Assembly (NCBI GenBank): GCA_937898675.1
Contig: CALEJB010000050.1
Coordinates: forward strand, 1-59,264
DNA from: an uncultured Prevotellaceae bacterium
GTDB lineage: Bacteria > Bacteroidota > Bacteroidia > Bacteroidales > Muribaculaceae
Length of the DNA: 59,264 nucleotides
Direction of reading: 5' to 3'
Each line of letters starts with the position of its first letter. Position 1 is the first letter of the stretch. The position numbers and the translations under genes were made by a program. Shown one piece after another: positions 32,434 through 41,274 of this stretch. The notes under the pieces are model-generated. The model worked only from the letters and a program-made list of their open reading frames with translations, had not been told where the DNA came from and ran no database searches.

Positions 32434-34887
32434 TCACCTCAAGATAATGTCTATCACGGCATTGATGTCGCTGATGTTGACCTCGCCGTCGCGGTTCACG
32501 TCGCCCGCGGCAGCGGCGCCGCCGCCCAGTATCATGTCGATGATGGCGTTGATGTCGGCGATATTGACCTCGCCGTCGATGTTCACGTCACCCGTGGCGG
32601 GCTCGACATGGCCCGAGTGGTTGGGATAGTGGCAGTAGAACGACTTGAGCGCCAGCGTGTGGTCGCCGGCAACGGCATCGGCCTTGCTGATGGTGAACTT
32701 GATGGTCTTGACGGTCAACGGATAAGTGCCCACATAGTCCGCGCCGCCCAGCGCGTCCAGGTCGAGCAGGATGCGGTGGTCCACGCCCGGCTCAAAGCGC
32801 GCGGCGCCGCCGGCGGGCTCGATTTTGAGGAAGTTGGACGATGGGTTGAAGCGGTTGCGTGCGTCAATCTGCACATAGTCAATGGGAATGGTGCTGTTAA
32901 ACACCAGCCCCACGGTGTCGGGCAGGCTGTACAGCGCCAGGTCCTTGCTCATCTGCAGGTAGGGCGCGCGGTTGCTCGCATAGGCAAAGCTCACGGTGCC
33001 CGTGGCCTCGTCGATGGCGATGTCCTTGGCACCGGCGCCCTTGAAGGTCCAGCCCGTCCAGTCCTGATAGAGGTACTCGGCGGGGCTGATTTCCACCGTC
33101 ACCTGGTCGGCCTCGCTGTAGGGGCCCACCTGGCAGCCGATGTCCGTCGTGCCCTCGCCCACGCCGCGCAGCACGCCGCCCTCGATGGCGGCAACAGCGG
33201 GGTCGCTCACCTGCCAGTCGATGCAGGCGGGGTCGTAGTAATAGACATTGTTGTTGATGGTCGCCGTCACCTCCATGGGATAGTCGCGGGTGTCGATGAG
33301 AATGGGATTGAGGGCGATGCTGGGGTGCGCCTCGATGATGCGCACGGGCACCGTCGCCGTCATGTCGCCCAGGGTGGCCGTGAGCACGCCGCCGGCCACA
33401 TCGCCGCCGGCCATGAACACCTGGCCGCGCGTCGTGCCGATGGAGGCGTCACAGGCCAGGGTGAACCCCTGCACATCCATGTCCACCAGTTCGCCTATCT
33501 TGTTGTAGCCCAGCACGCGCGGTGTCACCGACGAGTAGGCGGGCATGTCGATGCGGAACTGGTCAAAGGCGATGCTCGCCACCTCGTTGTCCTCCTCCCC
33601 CACGGCCTCGACCAGCCAGCCGCAGTCCACGGCGCGCGGCGTGCCCTCGGTGGTGGTGTTGATGATTTGGCCAAAGAGCATCATCTCGGCCGAGCCGCCC
33701 GCATCCATGTTCACCATCTCGCTCACATCGGGGCACATCTGCTTCAGTATCTGGCACGCCACGGCTGTGGGGCAGCCGTCCGACTTGCCGTAGAGCGGGC
33801 TCGTCGAGCGGTCGATGACCAGCAGATACAGGTGCTTGCCGTCGGCGCTGGCGCCGTAGCAGGTGCGGCTGTACACCTGGCTGTTGTAGGTCTCGTCATA
33901 GTTGCGGCCCAGCAGCTCGCCGTTGTGCATGATGGGCGCGTTGCCCGTCACCAGGTTCTCGATGTCGGGGCGGTCGTTGGGGCGGTCGTCCTCATACACC
34001 ATCCACCCCTGGTTGATGGTAACCGTGTCGCCCACGGCCAGCGCCGCCATCGCGTCCTTGTAGGCGCCCGTGGCGGTCAGGCAGGCATCATAGTCGCCCA
34101 GCGTCATGCGGTCGCGGTTGGGCACGACGCCGGCCACCACAAGCGTCATGGGGGCATTGATTCTCCAGTCGCTGCCCTCAGCAAAGGTCAGGTAGTAGTT
34201 GTCCGTGTGGTTGTCGCCCTGGGTGTTGTAGCCCGTCCAGTTGTCCTCAAACTCGCGCGTGCGGGTGTAGGCAGGGCCCCACAGCGCCATCTCGCCGCCC
34301 ACGCAGCGGCGGTTGATGTTGGCAAACGACAGCGCCTGCGGCAACTTGGGCGAGGCCACCTCGCCCGACCACAGGAAGCGCCCCACAATCACCGTCTTGT
34401 CGCGCGTCATGGCCGCCGACGCCGTGCGCTTGGCGCCGCCGTCCCACTGGTCGCAGGTGTTGTTGTCGTTGACCATCACGGTGTCGTTGCGCGCCACGCC
34501 GCCCAGGGGCGACCCTAGGGCATACTGGTTCAACGGTGCGCCGCTGCCCGACACTACCCAAAAGTTGGCGTTGCAGCCCGCAAAGGGGCGCTTGACGGGC
34601 GTGCGGTTGCGAGTATAGGCGTTGGCGAGCGACTCGGTGCGGCCCACGGTGTTATAGCCCATGGTGGTCTCCACGCGGTTGTTGGGGTCGTTGAGGTCCA
34701 CCTCCATGACATACACATTGAGGGCATAGTCGGGGATGCGCACAATGGTGTTGACCGTGCCGGGGCCCACCTGGCGGTGCACCAGCGTATCGACATGATA
34801 CTCAGCGCCATCAATCACATAATCTGCCCGTGCAAGCATACACACCACGGCGGCGAGCGCCAGCAAGAGGTAAGATAACTGTTTCAT
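32434..34887 (-). CDS. Secreted phosphodiester glycosidase (NAGPA family) with C-terminal dockerin-like repeats
   Basis: This 817-residue exported protein has the signal MKQLSYLLLALAAVVCMLARA. The N-terminal half has the NAGPA/DUF2233-like fold, with NANFWV, a VVAGVV strand, INQGWMVYEDD, and the diagnostic VNMDAGGSAEMMLFG block comparable to the family's LDGGGS motif. NAGPA removes terminal GlcNAc from phosphodiester-linked glycans. The middle has Ig-like strands and the C-terminus two dockerin-like repeats (GDVNIDGEVNIADINAIIDM, then GDVNRDGEVNISDINAVIDI). The gene precedes the double-SUMF1 gene by 71 bases on the same strand. Both are probably surface or secreted proteins working on phosphoglycans or glycoproteins. 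Confidence 0.82.
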   Translation of the reverse strand: MKQLSYLLLALAAVVCMLARADYVIDGAEYHVDTLVHRQVGPGTVNTIVRIPDYALNVYVMEVDLNDPNNRVETTMGYNTVGRTESLANAYTRNRTPVKRPFAGCNANFWVVSGSGAPLNQYALGSPLGGVARNDTVMVNDNNTCDQWDGGAKRTASAAMTRDKTVIVGRFLWSGEVASPKLPQALSFANINRRCVGGEMALWGPAYTRTREFEDNWTGYNTQGDNHTDNYYLTFAEGSDWRINAPMTLVVAGVVPNRDRMTLGDYDACLTATGAYKDAMAALAVGDTVTINQGWMVYEDDRPNDRPDIENLVTGNAPIMHNGELLGRNYDETYNSQVYSRTCYGASADGKHLYLLVIDRSTSPLYGKSDGCPTAVACQILKQMCPDVSEMVNMDAGGSAEMMLFGQIINTTTEGTPRAVDCGWLVEAVGEEDNEVASIAFDQFRIDMPAYSSVTPRVLGYNKIGELVDMDVQGFTLACDASIGTTRGQVFMAGGDVAGGVLTATLGDMTATVPVRIIEAHPSIALNPILIDTRDYPMEVTATINNNVYYYDPACIDWQVSDPAVAAIEGGVLRGVGEGTTDIGCQVGPYSEADQVTVEISPAEYLYQDWTGWTFKGAGAKDIAIDEATGTVSFAYASNRAPYLQMSKDLALYSLPDTVGLVFNSTIPIDYVQIDARNRFNPSSNFLKIEPAGGAARFEPGVDHRILLDLDALGGADYVGTYPLTVKTIKFTISKADAVAGDHTLALKSFYCHYPNHSGHVEPATGDVNIDGEVNIADINAIIDMILGGGAAAAGDVNRDGEVNISDINAVIDIILR

Positions 34888-34915
34888 AGTCCACAATCAG
34901 TTTTATATTCCTTCG

Positions 34916-34946
34916 CAAATTTACAAAATTTTCCTACACAAAACAA
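34916..34946 (-). promoter_or_regulatory. Promoter of the NAGPA-type gene
   Basis: Minus strand TAAATTTG (34923-34916) is a perfect -7 box 28 bases before the start. A TTG (34946-34944) sits 20 bases upstream, a good -33 match. Confidence 0.65.
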
Positions 34947-35037
34947 TAAAACGACGAATTTCACGAATTAACCGAACGGCACCGGCCCACAGTTCCCAAG
35001 CGCCAGCGAGGGGCAAACGTGTCTATTTTCCCGCAAA

Positions 35038-35128
35038 ACTTTGCGCCTTAGTGCCTTAGCGTGAGAAGAAAAAAGGAGCGCGGATGCTAACTCCTAACTC
35101 CTAACTCCTAACTCCTAATTCCTCACTA
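35038..35128. repeat. Composite intergenic repeat, copy 3 (five heptamers)
   Basis: CTTTGCGCCTTAGTGCCTTA then GCGTGAG (35039-35064) leads into GGAGCGCGGATGCT (about 35075-35088) and four AACTCCT units plus AATTCCT (35089-35123). The same GCGGATGCT-then-heptamer order occurs at copy 1. It ends next to the stop of the AraC-type gene. Confidence 0.75.
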
Positions 35129-36811
35129 TCAACGGGTCATTTTCAGGAACGCCGACGGCGTCAGGCCCACGATGTCCTTGAACACGGCGTTGAAGTTGCT
35201 GCGCGACTTGAAGCCCACGCCATAGCCGATGCTCTCGATGGTGTAACTGCCGTAATGCTCGCGGTCCATCAGGCGGCGGCACGACTCCTTGATGCGGTAT
35301 TCGTTCAACAGCGCATAAAAGCTGCCGCGCTTGCTCGCGCTGATGGCGCGCGACACATATTTGCTGTTGCTGCCCACCAGTTCGGCCAGCCGCTGGCGCG
35401 AGAAGTCCTCGCTGAATATCTCTTGCGATGACTCCATCACTGCAGTGATTTTCTCCATCAGGTCTCGGTCGGCCTGCGTCAACTCGTCGGCGGCAGATTT
35501 CTCGGCATCCTCGGCAGGCTCATCGGGTTCATCGGGCTCGTCGGGCACGGGAGTCACCGCAGCCACGGGTCTCAGTTCCTGGTTGGCGGCGAGCAGGGCG
35601 ACGTTCTTTTCATACAGCAGGCGGTTGGTGCGGCACGTCTTGCGGTAGTTCATCCACAGCACGCCCAGCAGCGCCAGCGCCAGCAGCGCGATGATGATTG
35701 ACCCCCACATCACGATGTTCTGCATCCGCTGGCGGTAACTCATTTCCTGCATTCGGTCACGCGTCTGCTCCAGTTCCAGGTTCAGTTTCGCCTGATCCAT
35801 CTTGCCCACCTTGCTCTTGTTAAAGAACTCATCCTTGGTAATATAATATTGTAAGGCATATTTGTCCGCCAACTCCTTGTTGCCATCTGCCTCATAGTGC
35901 TGACGGATAAGTTGCAACGCCTCCAACTGTTCAAATGACATCTCATTTTCGCGCAGGAACTGCTCATGTTGCAGTAGGAGATTCATAGCCTCTGTCCGTT
36001 TCCCGCTTTTAACCAGCACGGCATATTGGGCGATATTGACCATTGCCTGGAATTGGCAGATGTCACGGTCATTCAGGTTCGACGGATGGGTTATCGGCGT
36101 CTGAAGGATTTCAAATGCCTTGTCATGGTTGCCGGCATTGTAGCATTCAATGGCACAGCAAAGCACTTGTGCGATATTACAGTTGACCCCATATTTCTTT
36201 TGCGCTTCTTGATATGCCTTGACTTCGTTGGCGACGTCCTTGGTCTTGTCAAACTTGAAAGCAAGATACAGCAGATTGGATGCTGTGGATTCCATAAACA
36301 GGTTGATGTTGTTTGACCCCGATTGTTCAAATATCCGTTGCAAGGCTTTCTTGAAACCGTCCAATACATCTTTATTATACGCAAAGTTGTTCTCCAGGTC
36401 ATTTCGTGTGGCTGTCAGCGTTGCGTTGTCAACCGCAATAAATGTTTGCAGGTCTTTTAGTCCATATTCGTTGGCAATGTTCTCGGCTTTCAAGTGGTTC
36501 TCGGTAGCGAGTTGGTAATTATAATAGCCGTCAAGATATTCCAAGCCCATATACCTGAACGCAAGGCAGCAGGCTAAAATCTCCTCGTCGGTGAGTTTTT
36601 CCTTGCCATATTTGCTGGCTTGAATGTTAGCACATTGCATGGCGCTGTCAATTTGGTTGTGTTGAATATAGTAATTCAATTGGGTTCTGAATTCTTGGGG
36701 CGAAAGATTATAGAACCGCTCAAATGTCTTGTTGTCAGTGGCTGCACGGGAGAAGCCAGTCAAGGCACACAAAGTGGCAACCAATATGATGATGTAATGC
36801 TTGATTTTCAT
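35129..36811 (-). CDS. Membrane-anchored TPR sensor with AraC-type DNA-binding domain
   Basis: This 560-residue regulator has an N-terminal hydrophobic signal (MKIKHYIIILVATLCALTGF), an external region of helical TPR-like repeats (about 25-375), one transmembrane helix (about 385-405, NIVMWGSIIIALLALALLGV), an acidic Pro/Glu linker and a cytoplasmic AraC helix-turn-helix pair (RQRLAELVGSNSKYVSRAIS; YTIESIGYGVGFKSRSNFNAVFK). Such one-component TPR/AraC proteins are frequent in Bacteroidota. It likely senses a periplasmic or peptide signal and controls the adjacent secreted genes. The start is ATG 36811. GC content is low in the sensor half and high in the HTH half, suggesting a mosaic. Confidence 0.85.
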   Translation of the reverse strand: MKIKHYIIILVATLCALTGFSRAATDNKTFERFYNLSPQEFRTQLNYYIQHNQIDSAMQCANIQASKYGKEKLTDEEILACCLAFRYMGLEYLDGYYNYQLATENHLKAENIANEYGLKDLQTFIAVDNATLTATRNDLENNFAYNKDVLDGFKKALQRIFEQSGSNNINLFMESTASNLLYLAFKFDKTKDVANEVKAYQEAQKKYGVNCNIAQVLCCAIECYNAGNHDKAFEILQTPITHPSNLNDRDICQFQAMVNIAQYAVLVKSGKRTEAMNLLLQHEQFLRENEMSFEQLEALQLIRQHYEADGNKELADKYALQYYITKDEFFNKSKVGKMDQAKLNLELEQTRDRMQEMSYRQRMQNIVMWGSIIIALLALALLGVLWMNYRKTCRTNRLLYEKNVALLAANQELRPVAAVTPVPDEPDEPDEPAEDAEKSAADELTQADRDLMEKITAVMESSQEIFSEDFSRQRLAELVGSNSKYVSRAISASKRGSFYALLNEYRIKESCRRLMDREHYGSYTIESIGYGVGFKSRSNFNAVFKDIVGLTPSAFLKMTR

Positions 36812-36836
36812 TGTTTCTGCTGAATATTTTGTACTA

Positions 36837-36844
36837 CAAAGGTA
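36837..36844 (-). promoter_or_regulatory. -7 box of the TPR/AraC regulator gene
   Basis: Minus strand TACCTTTG (36844-36837) fits exactly and is 25 bases before the start. A TTTG about 22 bases further upstream (36870-36867) may be the -33. Confidence 0.6.
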
Positions 36845-36984
36845 CACATTTTTTCAAACGGACAAGCAAAACACAACATCAAGTTTTTCACGTAAAATAA
36901 GCAGACAAGCCGCCACGGCATTCCTGCCGCAGCGACTTGACAATAATAAATTCTCCTAAAATTTATAGAATGGTCGTTACGCCA

Positions 36985-37866
36985 TTAGAGAACTAGGCGC
37001 AAACCGAGGTTATTCATAGCACCCCATTCATCATCTTGTCCTCTTCCTCTCCAAGAAACACGGAACTGTATAAGATTAGAAATGTTCCAGCCGCCGCCAC
37101 GGTAAATGCGGGTACCATATCCTTCTGCAGGACCTGTCGGGTTGGTTTGGGGATCAGCACTGTACGAACCATAATTATCTTGGCACCATTCATTTACATT
37201 GCCGCTCATGTCATACAAGCCCAACTCGTTGGGTGCCTTGGTAGCAACCATGTGAATTGAATCGTCACTATTGCCCGAATACCATGCGACATCGTCAAGC
37301 GTGAAACTGCCTGCATATTTGTAGCCTTGGCTCAGGTTGCCGCCGCGTGCTGCAAACTCCCACTCGGCCTCGGTCGGCAGGCGGAAATTCTTGCCCGTAA
37401 GTGCATTTAATTCGGCAATAAATGCCTGGCAATCAGTCCATGAGACATATTCTACTGGATATTGGGGATCAGTACCCGCAATACTCGGATTGGAACCCAT
37501 CACGGCCTCCCACAGTTCTTGAGTCACCTCGGTCTGACCAATGCTGTAACTCGACAAAGTCACCTCATGGGCAGGCTTTTCATTGTTTTTAGCTTCATCT
37601 TCCTGCTCCTTGGTAGCGCCCATGGTGAAAGTGCCACCCTCGACAGGAATCATGGTGAACGAAACGCCATTCACGGTGAAAACCTCACCGGCAGGTTCTG
37701 CGGGCCATACGCCATTGAGCAGGTAGTCGATGAGCGCCGAAATGTCGGACGGGTCGATTTGGTCGTCACCGTTAGCGTCACCACGCAGGTAGCAATGGTC
37801 ATCGTCTGCAATCGCGGGGATTGCGAAGCAAAGCACTGCCATGAGTGCAAAAATAATTTTTTTCAT
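36985..37866 (-). CDS. Secreted protein with one dockerin-like repeat and one SUMF1 domain
   Basis: This 293-residue protein has the signal MKKIIFALMAVLCFAIPAIA, one dockerin-like module (RGDANGDDQIDPSDISALID) and one SUMF1-type domain: GGTFTMGATKEQ, IGQTEVTQELWEAVMGSNPS, RLPTEAEWEFAARGGN, YDMSGNVNEWCQD and the final RGGGWN. The last domain is close to the first SUMF1 domain of the double protein. Its leader and signal/dockerin start closely resemble those of the FISUMP-type gene 3 kb away. A surface or secreted role is likely. FGE activity is doubtful. Confidence 0.85.
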   Translation of the reverse strand: MKKIIFALMAVLCFAIPAIADDDHCYLRGDANGDDQIDPSDISALIDYLLNGVWPAEPAGEVFTVNGVSFTMIPVEGGTFTMGATKEQEDEAKNNEKPAHEVTLSSYSIGQTEVTQELWEAVMGSNPSIAGTDPQYPVEYVSWTDCQAFIAELNALTGKNFRLPTEAEWEFAARGGNLSQGYKYAGSFTLDDVAWYSGNSDDSIHMVATKAPNELGLYDMSGNVNEWCQDNYGSYSADPQTNPTGPAEGYGTRIYRGGGWNISNLIQFRVSWRGRGQDDEWGAMNNLGLRLVL

Positions 37867-37886
37867 AAATAATGATTGTTTTTATT

Positions 37887-37898
37887 GCCCTTGCGGGC
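37887..37898 (-). promoter_or_regulatory. Leader hairpin GCCCGCAAGGGC, copy A
   Basis: A 4-bp GCCC/GGGC stem capped by a GCAA tetraloop, 20 bases before the ATG of the single-SUMF1 gene. The flanks (TTAAC, then GCAA and an A-rich stretch) match copy B. Confidence 0.6.
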
Positions 37899-37959
37899 GA
37901 GTTAATAAAAATTGAAATTATAAATGTGTAATTAAGTCAAATCAATTGCTTTCAGGTTT

Positions 37960-40167
37960 TTACCTCACAACCTTCACAGCGCTGGCGGTGCCGTCGGTGT
38001 AGGTGGTCACAGCAATGCAGATGCCGTTGGGCTCGCTCATCTGCTGGCCGGCCATGTTGTAGTATTTCACGCCTGCCACCGTCTTGCCGGCATTGACCTC
38101 GTCAATTGCGCCCACGGGCTCAAACACCTCCAGGTAAATGATGTCCGAAGCGGTCATCTCGCCATTGTCGCACAGGTAATAACTCTGGATGCCAATCTGG
38201 TGGTTGAAGAATGGGTCATAGCCCTCGGCATTGGTACGGTAGATGTAACTGAAGGTGTTGCGGACATCAACGCCAATGTGGTTGTAGGGCACCAATGTCA
38301 CATCCTCTTGGAAGTCATGGGTATATTTCGAGGCATCGTAGGTGAACAACTGGTCATCGTCGGTGAATATGCTGAAGTAGATGCGGTTGGGGTCCATGGG
38401 TTCCCCGTCGGTGGTGTATTTGCTGACGGTGTAGAAGAACCTGCTGTAGCCGTTCTCGTTGCCGCTGTCATACCACTTGTCGGCGGTGGGATTGGCGGGA
38501 ACACCGTACTCTACATAGGTCGGCACCAGGTAGTAATACCTGATGTGCGAAGCATTGCGCACTCCGTTGACCGTGTAATAGACCTGGATGCCGATGCGGG
38601 TGGTGAACAAGGGCTCGTAACCCTCAGCATTGGTGCGGGCGAAGTATGTCCAGTCAGGGGATACATAATCAAGATATAAATTATAAGGAAGTTCGTCCGT
38701 ATCTTCCGGGATGTAAGGAGGCCATGCCGTGAATGTGTAAGGCTGGTCATCGGTGAAGATGGTGTAAGTCACATGTTCGGCATCGAGGGGATTGCCGTCC
38801 ACATCCTCGAGCTTGATGTGGTGACGGAACACGCTGCGGCCGCTCTCGTCGCCACAGTCATACCATGGCTTGACATAACCGGTTTCGGCCTCGTCCAGAC
38901 TGGGGTCGGCGGGAACCGCGGGAACCACCTTGAGGAAATAAGTGTTCCAGTCAAGGTAGGTGGCGAATGGCAACTCGTCAATGTCCCACACGCCGCCAAG
39001 CCCGGTAAAGCTGGTGGGCCAGTCGGCATACATGTCGCCGCTTGTGCCGTCCAGCGTCAGGGTGTTGCCGTCGATGGTGAAGGTCATCTCGGTGACGTCT
39101 TCGTTGATGGTGAGGGTGACATACCCTTCGGCGTCAACATCAAGGGTCAAGTTCTTCAACATGATGCCGTGTTCGTCATTCCAATTCCAATAGACATACT
39201 GGTCCATGGGCATGGTGATGGTCTTGCCGTCAGCACTCAAGGTGCCTTCCATCCAGCAGTCCCTCTCATAGGTGAACACGGGCAGGCCGTAGATGGGGTT
39301 CTTCAGATAAACCTTGCCGTCAGTGCCATAAACGACGTAAAGTTTACCGCTTTGCTCATAAAGCATCATCCTCGTGATGGACTCGCCGTAGCGCAGATAT
39401 TCAACCAGTTCGCCCTCAGGCTGCTCATTGATCATCTTGGGGAAATTAACATCGTGGCCTTCAATATACTCGGTGCCGCAGTCAAGAAAGCCGCACCATT
39501 CTGTGGTGCCGGCCCACACGGCAGACAGGCCTGTCATCGTGTAATTGTCCGGGTAGGCGGCGGTGGCGTCCCCCTCGGTGCCCTCGAGGTAGATGCAGTC
39601 GCCCTCGATGGTGTAAACAACCTCGTCAACACTCTCGTCGATGGTGAAATCACACCATTTATAAAGGTCACTGCCATAGGATAATTTGGTGGAACCCCAG
39701 CACAGGACCAACTCATTGCCGCCCTCCTCATACATAGTCTGGCCCATGGGAACGGTTATCTTGGTGCCGTCCTCGTTGAGGGTGCCCTCAACCCAGAAGT
39801 CATAATTGAGATTGATGCCATAAATGGGATTGCGCAGGTAAACCTTGCCGTCATCGCCGAAAATCACGTAGGCGTTTCCGCTTTGCTCACACGCCCAAAC
39901 TCCGGCTTCACCATTATAGATGATGGCGCCGCCGTAGCGATTATAGGCCTTCATCGTGCCTGAGGGACGCTTGTTGTTGGATGCGGTAAACTTGGTTTTG
40001 TTGGCCTTGCCCGGTTCATTCATGAACTTGAGGGGCTGATCGACGGCCACGCCATTGGGGTGGGTGGCAGCTTGCTTCTTCAACTGCTGATTGCCTCCGG
40101 TGGTGATGTTGGTCGCCGCCGACGTGAGCGCAAGAGCAAAAGTCAAAAGTAAAAAGATTTTTTTCAT
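37960..40167 (-). CDS. Large secreted repeat protein with T9SS-like C-terminal sorting region
   Basis: This 735-residue exported protein has the signal MKKIFLLLTFALALTSAATN. Two related segments open it: AYVIFGDDGKVYLRNPIYG and LYVVYGTDGKVYLKNPIYG, each followed by W.EGTL and ITVPMGQ or ITMPMDQ. Two other related segments follow: WYDCGDESGRSVFRHHIKLE and WYDSGNENGYSRFFYTVSKY, with IFTDD and an Y..RTNAEGY block in each. The end, VKYYNMAGQQMSEPNGICIA then VKVVR, is the pattern of Bacteroidota T9SS type A C-terminal domains. Cargo export by PorV/PorU-type machinery fits. The cellular role is unknown. Confidence 0.75.
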   Translation of the reverse strand: MKKIFLLLTFALALTSAATNITTGGNQQLKKQAATHPNGVAVDQPLKFMNEPGKANKTKFTASNNKRPSGTMKAYNRYGGAIIYNGEAGVWACEQSGNAYVIFGDDGKVYLRNPIYGINLNYDFWVEGTLNEDGTKITVPMGQTMYEEGGNELVLCWGSTKLSYGSDLYKWCDFTIDESVDEVVYTIEGDCIYLEGTEGDATAAYPDNYTMTGLSAVWAGTTEWCGFLDCGTEYIEGHDVNFPKMINEQPEGELVEYLRYGESITRMMLYEQSGKLYVVYGTDGKVYLKNPIYGLPVFTYERDCWMEGTLSADGKTITMPMDQYVYWNWNDEHGIMLKNLTLDVDAEGYVTLTINEDVTEMTFTIDGNTLTLDGTSGDMYADWPTSFTGLGGVWDIDELPFATYLDWNTYFLKVVPAVPADPSLDEAETGYVKPWYDCGDESGRSVFRHHIKLEDVDGNPLDAEHVTYTIFTDDQPYTFTAWPPYIPEDTDELPYNLYLDYVSPDWTYFARTNAEGYEPLFTTRIGIQVYYTVNGVRNASHIRYYYLVPTYVEYGVPANPTADKWYDSGNENGYSRFFYTVSKYTTDGEPMDPNRIYFSIFTDDDQLFTYDASKYTHDFQEDVTLVPYNHIGVDVRNTFSYIYRTNAEGYDPFFNHQIGIQSYYLCDNGEMTASDIIYLEVFEPVGAIDEVNAGKTVAGVKYYNMAGQQMSEPNGICIAVTTYTDGTASAVKVVR

Positions 40168-40203
40168 GTATTAATTTATTAATTTTTGGAAATTAGTTTG
40201 CCG

Positions 40204-40211
40204 CAAAATTA
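40204..40211 (-). promoter_or_regulatory. -7 box of the large repeat protein gene
   Basis: Minus strand TAATTTTG (40211-40204) fits exactly and is 36 bases before the start at 40167. No clear -33. Confidence 0.55.
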
Positions 40212-40351
40212 GTCTTTATGTGTCAGAATGGGGAAAATATCTGGTTGACAGGTGCGCTAATACGGGAAAAGGCCCCCTAAAAGCGCAAAAAGGGCCATCT
40301 GGCACCTTGTTTTCAGCCTTGAGGCCCTCTGTGAGCGGTGGCGCAGGGCAC

Positions 40352-40388
40352 AAAAAAAAGGCATCCCCGCCGGGAGGGGCGGGGATGC
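40352..40388 (-). terminator. Rho-independent terminator of the FISUMP-type gene
   Basis: Minus strand GCATCCCCGCC (40388-40378) pairs with GGCGGGGATGC (40371-40361), followed by CTTTTTTTT. This is a classical terminator just downstream of the stop at 40435. The GCATCC-type stem recurs elsewhere. Confidence 0.8.
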
Positions 40389-40434
40389 TATCGCTGTTGA
40401 CGGATTGTCAAAATTGGCAATCGCTCGTCAGGAA

Positions 40435-41166
40435 TCACTGAGCCTTGGGAACCCAAACGGGGCGCACCTGCAGGCCCACGCGCTTGTTGGTGGAGCTGAT
40501 GCTCTGATAGGTGCCCGAGCCAAAGAAGTAGTATGCCGTCTTAGTCGAGCCGTTCCACTCGGCCTGGGTGCTTGACCAGTACCAGGCATAGCCGTTATCG
40601 CTGAGGCCGGCATCAATCATCTGGCCGCACATGGGCAGATAGATGTACTTGGAGGCGTCGGTCTTGCAGCGCACCTTGAAGCAGTCAACGCCGCCGACGT
40701 TGGTCTTTTGGATGATGGTGTTGGCCTTGAGCTCGTCCCACTGAGCCTTGGTGGGAGTGGTCCACCTGCCGCCCCACAGGTTGGTGGCGGGGTCGTACTC
40801 GGTGCCGGCGATGCAGTCGATGGTCATCTCGTCATAGTCGTAGGAAGCCTCGTCGTAGGAAGCCTTGCCAGCCGACTCGCCCCATGACAGGAAGAGGCCG
40901 GTGCCGGTCTCGCTGGTGGCGCCGATGTTCATCGATGCCCACAGGGTGCCGCTGGGCAGGCCTAGGTCGATGGCGCGCTCGTCGGGCTCGTTAGAATCCT
41001 CGGGTGCGGGCCACTCGCCGTTGAGCAGGTAGTCGATGAGTACCGAGATGTCGTTGGGGGTAATCTGACCGTCGGCGTCAGCGTCACCACGCATGAAACA
41101 ATCTTGGGCAAAAGCGGGAACAGCAAAGCAAAGCATTGCCAGGAGCGCGAAAATAGTTTTCTTCAT
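40435..41166 (-). CDS. Secreted FISUMP/DUF1566-like protein with one dockerin-like repeat
   Basis: This 243-residue protein has the signal MKKTIFALLAMLCFAVPAFA, one dockerin-like module (RGDADADGQITPNDISVLID), then a domain opening IDLGLPSGTLWASMNIGA and closing with YWSSTQAEWNG and VGLQVRPVW, as in the Fibrobacter-type paralogous (FISUMP/DUF1566) C-type-lectin-like family. A GLFLSWGESAG segment is typical. The signal and dockerin start closely parallels the single-SUMF1 protein. Likely a secreted or surface protein. Function unknown. Confidence 0.75.
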   Translation of the reverse strand: MKKTIFALLAMLCFAVPAFAQDCFMRGDADADGQITPNDISVLIDYLLNGEWPAPEDSNEPDERAIDLGLPSGTLWASMNIGATSETGTGLFLSWGESAGKASYDEASYDYDEMTIDCIAGTEYDPATNLWGGRWTTPTKAQWDELKANTIIQKTNVGGVDCFKVRCKTDASKYIYLPMCGQMIDAGLSDNGYAWYWSSTQAEWNGSTKTAYYFFGSGTYQSISSTNKRVGLQVRPVWVPKAQ

Positions 41167-41189
41167 AATTGATAATAGTTGTTGTTGTT

Positions 41190-41201
41190 GCCCTTGCGGG
41201 C
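41190..41201 (-). promoter_or_regulatory. Leader hairpin GCCCGCAAGGGC, copy B
   Basis: Identical 12-base hairpin to copy A, 23 bases before the ATG of the FISUMP-type gene, again flanked by TTAAC and an AACAAC-rich stretch. Confidence 0.6.
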
Positions 41202-41274
41202 GGGTTAATAAAAAAGATTAATTAGTCATGTGATAACCACAAAAAAAAACACACTGGGTTGTCCAATTTCTTTG

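Noticed and set aside
32392..34518. Plus-strand open frame antisense to the NAGPA-type gene
   Set aside because: Composition of shadow frames; the minus frame has a signal peptide and dockerin repeats.
30413..37866. Formylglycine-generating activity of the SUMF1 proteins
   Set aside because: The cysteine pair used by FGE is not visible at the expected place after RGGG in any of the three domains; SUMF1-like proteins in Bacteroidota often have other roles.
40220..40441. Small plus-strand ORF of 73 codons
   Set aside because: It overlaps the terminator stem of the minus-strand gene and the repeat protein promoter; no signal peptide or motif.
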